Origin: Paramacrobiotus metropolitanus
Lineage: Eukaryota > Tardigrada > Eutardigrada > Parachela > Macrobiotidae
Length of the DNA stretch: 64,000 bases
Assembly: GCF_019649055.1 (NCBI RefSeq)
Contig: NW_026570313.1
Coordinates: forward strand, 496,001 to 560,000
Direction: 5' to 3'
Under the pieces are notes generated by a model. That model was not told the origin of the DNA. It did not search any database and was given only the letters and a program-made list of their open reading frames with translations. The stretch's first letter is position 1, and each line of letters opens with the position of its first letter. Positions 57,426 through 64,000 of the stretch are shown piece by piece. A program made the position numbers and the translations under genes.

Positions 57426-59041
57426 GGAATACTGGCGCCATGTTCACGTATTGGTAATCAGTGAGCAATTTGATGGTATCAGAAATTAGTTAGCTAAAGA
57501 AAACTCAGCACAACAAGGTCAGGAGGTCGTCGATCGTGCGTAATGCTAAGTGAATGCGGGTGATCTTGGGCGGGACTACGGACAGCCCTGTTATGTCATG
57601 CCAAAAGTGTCAGTGTGTCAAGGTTTCGGTGCCATGCCTCTCTATTCCTGCCTCGCTTATCATCTTGTTAGAAATGGGGCATACGATAGCGGGTAATCAG
57701 TGCTTCGCCTTACACTGAGCAAATGCTAAGGTAAAAAAGGTCATAGATTATTGTCAGATTTTTTTACTGGTGTAAAGTGCACTCTGCCATCATCAAACCA
57801 CAAAATTAGCTATTAATCAGCACAAGGAAAACTGCGAAACGGTGCTACCTCTGCAACTCCACGACCTTTAGGCTCTTGGGTTAGGTGATTCGTCTTACGA
57901 GCAAGCAAACCTTGAAGACTCACAAGCCTGGTCATTAACAATTACACAGCAAACTTTTGAGTAAGATTTTTAGAATGCGAATAAGATTTTTAGGACGATC
58001 AAGCAATATCAGTTTTTATTCAAACGCAAGTAATGATTTATGATTTGGTGAGTGCATGTTTTGACCAGCTTGCCACGACAGTAGCATGACTGCAGACTGG
58101 CCACAAATGCGGACCCTGTTACTCACCATAAGTTTTGGTGTTTTTGTTCCTGTGTATGGAAAGAATAAACTGAGCCCGAAATCCGGTATTTCTCGATCCC
58201 AGGAATCAATCACAGTCTTGTGTGCACTAGTGGCTTACTGTCAAGCTGAACCTCTCACCTAAAAGCTGAATCTGTCTCGAATCGCAGAAGATGATATTGA
58301 CACATGTTTATTCCGCAGTAGCCTTCAAAGCGATATAAAGTCAGCATCAGCGAGTTGGAACTGGCACGGCAACAAACAATCGGTAGAGCGGAAGTGCTTA
58401 AAGTTCAGTATGCTGCACACAACTGAAGGGGCTTATTACCTCTGGCATCAAAAGGTTTCTGACGCGGCATCCAGTGCACAGAGTAACGGTTACATTGGCT
58501 TCCGCGCCAGAGCAGGTCACTGTACAGAGTAGGTTAATGACCAACTCTGTATGCACGGCATATTGGGAAGAAAACTAACCGAACACGCAGCAGGCTTACA
58601 TCTGGTGTGCCTGTATGTAAAGCATGCTTTTCGCGTCTATTTCGAAGGTCGCATTGTCACTGCGTTTGCTGGGTCTATATCTATATCTACCTACAGTACA
58701 GGCCGGCCGGAGAGCTGGCCATTGCTAAGACAATAGCAACCTTTCCTTACCGAAGATCAGCCGTGTTTGACGAGCTTTAGAATCTTAAAATTTTAAATCT
58801 TAAATTAAATTTTTAGTGCATTTGTGGCAGTACTGTACAATTACCATACTCTATCAAAGGTTTATTCTAAAGTAGAAGCAGCTCTAACTCAAGCGTGTTT
58901 GGATTTATTTAATTTGAATCGGTTTTTGGTAACAGCTAAACCAGTCACAAATACTCACAAATAGTATTGTAGTAAAAGAGAAAACATAATAATGCCGATG
59001 ATTCGAGCAGCAGGACAGCGAAACCTTTTACCGCGATGTGA
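57426..59041. other. Intergenic, nothing supported
   Basis: 1.6 kb with no recognisable gene, tRNA or long repeat. Short frames have no family resemblance. Confidence 0.4.
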
Positions 59042-61764
59042 TTATAGTGGAATGTCAAAGCGCGCACCAACGGCTGCTACTGCCAGCTTATTCAGCGTAG
59101 ATATATCCAGCAGTCGAAGGTCCACATCGGTCCAGTCGTGTACACTGCCATCTGGACAAAAACTACTATACCTGCAAAACCATTACACTGTCAAAAGACT
59201 GGTAATTATAATATTAGCATAGTATACTTCATAATATTATAAAAATTATACGGAAACCGGCGCAGTCTGTTTTGATCAACGTACAGCTGCAGAAGGCGCC
59301 GAATGGGATGCCACTGATCGGGATACTGCAGAATGTCCAACCAGCGGCGATGAACGGAGCGTACGTGATCGTAGACGGTCGGGTCCGGCAAAGGACAGCT
59401 CCTCTCCGCCGCTAACACAAACTGTCGGAGTATACTGGCAGGTCCGTCAGCGGAATGCAGCAGTAAATGCGGAATTATAATGGGGATTTGCCGGTTGGTA
59501 ACGGATGCCCGCAAACCGGCTTCCTTCCCGCTGGGAAATTCATCATAAGGAAACAAAGCTCGTATACTATGAATGTCGGCTATGTCCTCGATGGTAAAAT
59601 TGCACAGCACCAGCCGATGAGAAACGGCAATAAATCTGGCCAAATTTACGCAGCCAAATCGGTCGCCGGCATCAACAGATCAGCCGTAACTGTTCGATGC
59701 GTATCCAATACCACCGCCTGTGCGGCCATCACGAATGACGATGTAGCGTAGCCGCAGCTGCTTGGCGGCCAACAGCGCCACTACTACGTTCACCATGGTG
59801 ATCAGATTGGTGGCGCTGATGGCATCGAGCAGCGTCAGGCAGACGGTGTGGCCAGTTACCGCCTGATTCAGGCCCCAGGTAATGCTGTACACCTCATCGT
59901 AACTCGACAAGGACCCTTCGTTTCGAATCACCAAGGAGCTATCGATGGTAACGTGTTGGTGGACACGATTGTCGGACAGCAGCTGTCGCCACAGTGTGCA
60001 AACCCTGCAAACCATGGTTAGTCTGCCATTCTCCATACGTAATGAATAGTGAATACTAAAATAAATGGTGCGCACGGAAAGAATTATTCTTCCCTACACG
60101 CTATACCGTAATTATCGAATTAGAAGCCTAGGGTCACAAATATTTCAAATGACCCACGGGGTGGGCTTCAATTACGGGCATGGGCTTGTATTTAGGGGGG
60201 GGGGGGCCTAGATTTTCAACCCAGCTTTTTGGCATTTTTTAACATGGGCTTTATGGTATTTAATTAAGCCCATGGGCCTCTATTTCGGGGGGGGGGTTAT
60301 AACTTTCAAACGACCTTAAGGGTTGGCTCTAATTACGGGGGGGCTTGTATTTTGGGGGTGCTTCAAATTCGATAATTACGGTATATTACAACAACTGTTA
60401 TTTACAGCAGTACAACAACTGAACTTTTGTTGTTATAGTAATTTGTTTTTGACTCACAATGTGCCCCTGTTTTATGCAATAAAAGTATAACTACTTCTAC
60501 TGTTGATTTAGGAAAAAATATTTTTTTTTCACTGGCACTGCTGGCGCGCGCCCCAGCTCTTATAACCTGCTTTCTGACTCGATGAAACAGTGACCTTAGT
60601 ATATACAGTATGGTTTCTTAGTATAACTTACGACGGCACTAGCCGTTACCTTTTCACTTTAGCTTGGGTATGCAAATCCACACCGATGAGAATGTCGCTC
60701 AATAACGGATATACCCGATCGTTAGTCCATCCGTCATTGTCTACAAAGGCAGCATTACGGTAATTGCCTCTGAATTTAAAAAAAATATTAATTCTGCATG
60801 GGTATAATCCCGTGTAGTGAGTCAACTGATAACCACGTAGTATCGATTTCCACGAAACTGGTGGTGGGTGCCGTATTGAAGATGCCATTCGAATTTGCGG
60901 CAAATGTTCAACATACCGAAACTGCGCACGTCCTGAGGCACCTCCATTATATTGCTGCCGAGTGGCGCCGGAACGGGATTTAATAGTGTACACTCGCGTA
61001 TGAGGGTATCTTCATCCCATGCCGCACACAGTGTAGGATGAGGGTCAGGGAACTGGGCACAGACAAAATGTAGAGCATCGCCAGCGATCCGAACGAAAGC
61101 GCGGCAAGCAACCAGCTCGTTGCCTATGTAATAACCGCCCCCACCGTCAACCACGTCTGAAACACGGACCGGAGTGCGTGCGGCGTTGCACAAGCATTTA
61201 CGTATGATCTTCGCATCCAGGCTCCTAATCAGTTGAACGTTGCTGAAGGGAACACTGAACTTGCGGTAGTACAATCCTAGTTCTGTTCAGCAGAGGCGGT
61301 TCATCGAGCGCCTCTTCCATGTTGACGGCAATCTGCCACAGATGCACCACGACGACCTGGGGCGTTGTCGCGTGGTCCAGCCGGACACAAAATAGGCCCA
61401 GTGTCGCCGTCCTTGTCAGCAAACGAGCCGAGTGGAAAACATGCGGCCCGTCCTTGGTACGGCGCAGCGCCACCTGCAGAAGATAGTTGCCGGTGGCGAC
61501 CATCTGCTGGTCCATATGCATCGAGTACCATGGCTTGTCGTAGAACTCACTCAAAAAGCGCTGTGCGCGGACGTCACACGAGTTAATCCAGCCGGGGGAA
61601 ACCATAGCACAGTCGAAATCAATCAGCATGCGGTCACCATCAATGTCCTGCACATATCCCAGCCATCGTTCACCGTTGTCCCGCTTAACTAACACCGTGT
61701 TCCCATAGCTGATTTCTCGCGGGCTCTGCTTGGGGCGCCGGAAAAAGTATGGAATAATGTCCAT
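59042..61764 (-). pseudogene. Copy G of Tudor-like/F-box-like family, two lesions
   Basis: Exons on the minus strand: 61764-60917, 60740-60650, 60004-59285 and 59171-59042. It starts MDIIPYFF and has the Tudor/SH3-like segment (SYGNTVLVKRDNGERW, DIDGDRMLIDFDC). Exon 1 loses two bases at about 61275-61285, between LLNRTR and YYRKF, where intact copies read TRG-YYRKF. Exon 2 (91 bp, as in E) gives DGWTNDRVYPLLSDIL and VDLHTQAKVKR. Exon 3 begins VCTLWRQLLSDN. It has an in-frame TGA at about 59689, after YASNSYG, and stays open afterwards (FIAVSHRLVLCNF, VYDHVRSVHRRW). Exon 4 is 130 bp and ends correctly. With so few lesions the copy probably died recently. Confidence 0.75.
60140..60375. repeat. 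G-tract-rich imperfect tandem repeat in copy G intron 2
   Basis: Two or three diverged units, each with CTTGTATTT or CCTCTATTT followed by a run of G (up to 13 at about 60195, about 10 at about 60287, shorter near 60340), plus repeated AATTACGGG and TTCAAAC/TTCAACC words. The G runs could form four-stranded DNA. Confidence 0.6.
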
Positions 61765-62360
61765 GACAGTGTTGGTTAGAAGAAAAGAGCGAAAATCGAG
61801 ACTACTCTTAAATATATTTCTTTAGCAATAATCAATCATCCACTGTGAAGCAGTTTAGGTATCTTTGCTGAAACGTAATTGCTGACTGTAGCGTTTGAAG
61901 AGAGTTGACGAAGCAAACCTTTTATGTATATGCATTAACGCTCTATTTGCACAAATTTTGCCCAAGGAATTTCAGGTCAACGGGTCAGAGGGTCGTCCTG
62001 CATTATGCGGGTTGAATACGGATGCCGGATCTCAAGCAGGATGGAACATGCGCAGAGCAACTTGAAATGCTATTAGGTCATACCAAAATTTTTGCCAAAG
62101 GTTCTGTCTGCCAAGAGGCTTATGTCATTCTTCCCTGTCTTGATCGTCGTTTCAGTTTATGACTAAAAGAGTGCCTGCAAAACCGCTTTTTTTAGATAGA
62201 TTAATTTTTAAAAAATTAAATCAGTTCAGAGAAAGCTGCTTGGCTGAAATACTATAATGTGACTGTATTCGGCTTGCCGGCTCTAACCGTGCAGCGCCTA
62301 CTGGTGAATAACAGTATGAAAGTTTTTCGCTCGGAGTGGTCGGTACTTTAAGGAATTACA
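61765..62360. other. Intergenic between copies F and G
   Basis: No gene. Exons 3 and 4 of copy F, expected hereabouts, are not found. Confidence 0.45.
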
Positions 62361-62636
62361 TTAAGGAAGGCATACAATCAATAACTCTATTACTACCGCG
62401 TTCTCAGCAATGGGAAACATAAATGCGATTCCCTTTATAATAAATTTGTGATCAGGGTCGTCAAACGACATGTTGTGCCAACCATCTAAATATTTGGTTA
62501 CACTGGATCTGCTGAGTAAATCAGGATCTGGAACAATCAAAAGGTCGAAAAAATTATGTACAACACCAAAATCAGAAAGAGAATAATATGAAAACATCAG
62601 GACAAGAATACGAATGCCATAGACGCCTCTGATCAC
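62361..62636 (-). CDS. Unrecognised 91-codon open frame
   Basis: The minus-strand frame contains GVVHNFFDLLIVPDPDLL and WHNMSFDDPDHKFIIKG. The composition is plausible for protein, but no family is recognised and it has no counterpart beside other copies. It could be part of an unrelated insert that replaced the 3' half of copy F. Confidence 0.2.
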   Translation of the reverse strand: MIRGVYGIRILVLMFSYYSLSDFGVVHNFFDLLIVPDPDLLSRSSVTKYLDGWHNMSFDDPDHKFIIKGIAFMFPIAENAVVIELLIVCLP

Positions 62637-62682
62637 TTGAACGCTTCATCAAAATTATAGATACATTGGACGTTAATGTCAC

Positions 62683-63591
62683 CTTTTCATGTAGGCTTGA
62701 TTGTGCAGATCCAAGCTGCAAAAAATCTCAACCAGAACCCGATGCGGAACGTCGCCAATTTCCCCGTCCATGTCTGGGGAAATGTAGCAGCGACGGATCG
62801 GGATAGCAGCTCGTACACGCTTGTACAAAAATGTCGTCATTCCATTCCGCACGCTCATTCGGATGGCTAGCAAAGAGCTGGGCGCAGACAAAATGTAGAG
62901 CATCGCCGGCAATCGTGATGAAGAGTCGCTCGGAAACAAAGTTGTTACAAATCGCCCGGCCGTGTCTCCATCCCGGTAACACCGTGGGCGGATCTAATCC
63001 GGCCTGGCCAACGCATCTCCGGATGGCCCCCATGTCCAGTTTCCTAACCAGGTGAGCATTCGGGAAGGGAACCGTGAACTTGCGGTAGTATAGTCCCCGA
63101 GTGTGGTTATGCAGTGGCGGTTCAGTCACCGTCTGATCCGTATTGGCGGCAATCTGCCACAAGTGCACCACCATAAACTGGGGCGCGGCCCCGTGGTGTA
63201 GCCTGACGTAAAACTGGCCCTGTATCCCCTGTACCAAATCGATCCGTGTCAGCAGACGGGCTGGGCGGAAGACGTGTGGTCCGTTAAGGGTGCTGCGCAG
63301 CGCCACCTGCACGAGACAGCTGCCGGTGGCGGCTACTTTTTCGTCTATCGACTTCCACATCGCGTAGTCATCATTGAGGAAGCGTTGCGCACGGACATGC
63401 CGAGACTGGATCCAGCTGGCGAGCTCCGTATTGGAGTCGAAATCAATGAACATGAGGTCGCCATCAATGTCCTGCACGTATCCCAGCCACCATTCGTCGT
63501 TGTCGCGTTCAACCAGCACCGTGTTCCCGTTGTTGAATACATAAGGGCTGGATGCAAGGCGACGGAAAATATACGATGGAATAGTATCCAT
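62683..63591 (-). pseudogene. Copy F of Tudor-like/F-box-like family, 3'-truncated
   Basis: It starts at 63591 with MDTIPSYIF and is open through the Tudor/SH3-like segment (NNGNTVLVERDNDEWW, YVQDIDGDLMFIDFD), VQVALRSTLNGPHVFRPARL, YYRKFTVPFPNAHL and DALHFVCAQLF. Exon 2 (62773-62683, 91 bp as in E and G; DGEIGDVPHRVLVEIF) follows almost at once, so most of intron 1 has been deleted and read-through changes the frame. A cryptic GTACGAG donor at about 62816 with the acceptor before 62773 would give a 43-bp intron in the right phase, at the cost of the end of exon 1. Exons 3 and 4 are missing. Confidence 0.7.
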
Positions 63592-64000
63592 GACAGCGTC
63601 AGTTTGAAGAAAATGCGATAATCGACTGCTCGATGTACCTTCAATAATAATGAATCCTCCGCAGTTATACGGCAATTTAATTCCACTTTGCAGCCAAGTC
63701 TCTACTCTCTTCTTCCTGGCAACCTGGCAACTGCAGATAAAGATACGGCTTTGGTTGATTATCTGATCGGTTTCAAATAATGCGGTAATTAGTAGATTCT
63801 TGCTACTGACGGGTAAGGCCCAGGGAGATAAAAAGCTCCGTTAACTTCCATCAATTGACCAATTCACACATTAAACCACGTGGTAAGCTAGTCACGTGGT
63901 TTCCCTCTCGCATTTTCAGCAGGTGTAGATCGCTGTGTACAACATTCATTAATTTCAGTTACAGCATTGCTTTCGACACAAATGACTAGGTGAAAATCGT
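63592..64000. other. Upstream flank of copy F
   Basis: No gene is supported. The in-frame ATG at 63675 is less likely than 63591, because all other copies start MD-IP. Confidence 0.4.

Overview
This is animal (eukaryotic) nuclear DNA. Genes are split by many short GT-AG introns (most about 45-200 bp), there is no operon structure, and the gene families are metazoan: a BTB-BACK-Kelch protein, rhodopsin-class neuropeptide receptors of the GnRH/AKH/corazonin type, and glycine-N-acyltransferase-like GNAT proteins. Decayed hAT, DIRS-like, LTR and LINE elements and several foldback MITEs lie between them. An ecdysozoan invertebrate is the natural reading. A tardigrade is my best guess, but nothing I can see proves it.

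Layout. From 1 to 22.4 kb there are four tandem plus-strand copies (A-D) of one unusual four-exon gene family: A is cut by the window edge, B is frameshifted, C is 5'-truncated and carries a MITE, and D is intact. Transposon wreckage surrounds them: foldback elements at 6.5 and 8.6 kb, a LINE fragment at 11.2 kb, a DIRS-like remnant at 12-13.4 kb, a hAT element at 13.8-17.1 kb, and a MITE plus a gag-only LTR element inside the first intron of D. From 23 to 26.5 kb there are GNAT acyltransferase genes: one pseudogene fragment and two divergent intact genes. From 26.9 to 29.9 kb there is a minus-strand Kelch-like gene. From 31.5 to 49.4 kb two tandem minus-strand GPCR genes share one exon plan. 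The downstream one has a 17-nt deletion in its TM4 exon. The last exon of the upstream one lies in a 1.97-kb tandem duplication that looks like an assembly fault. At 51.2-52.6 kb is a third acyltransferase gene. From 54 to 63.6 kb are three minus-strand copies (E intact, G broken, F truncated) of the same four-exon family as at the left end, with a LINE fragment between E and G.

The main biological object is the seven-copy family. Each full copy encodes about 600 residues: an N-terminal Tudor/SH3-like segment, a further conserved region, an F-box-like motif split across the exon 2/exon 3 junction, and a leucine-rich C-terminal part. Exon phases are the same in all copies. If the F-box reading is right, these are candidate substrate adaptors of SCF ubiquitin ligases under rapid birth and death. 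Intact copies (D, E) sit among dead ones (B, C, F, G).

The layout is mirror-like: [family copy D + / acyltransferase -] at 17-24.7 kb faces [acyltransferase + / family copy E -] at 51.2-56.3 kb. This suggests an inverted segmental duplication of a two-gene module, with the Kelch and GPCR genes in the central arm. All exon boundaries were derived by hand from reading frames, splice-site dinucleotides and comparison between copies. Functions are inferred from motifs only.
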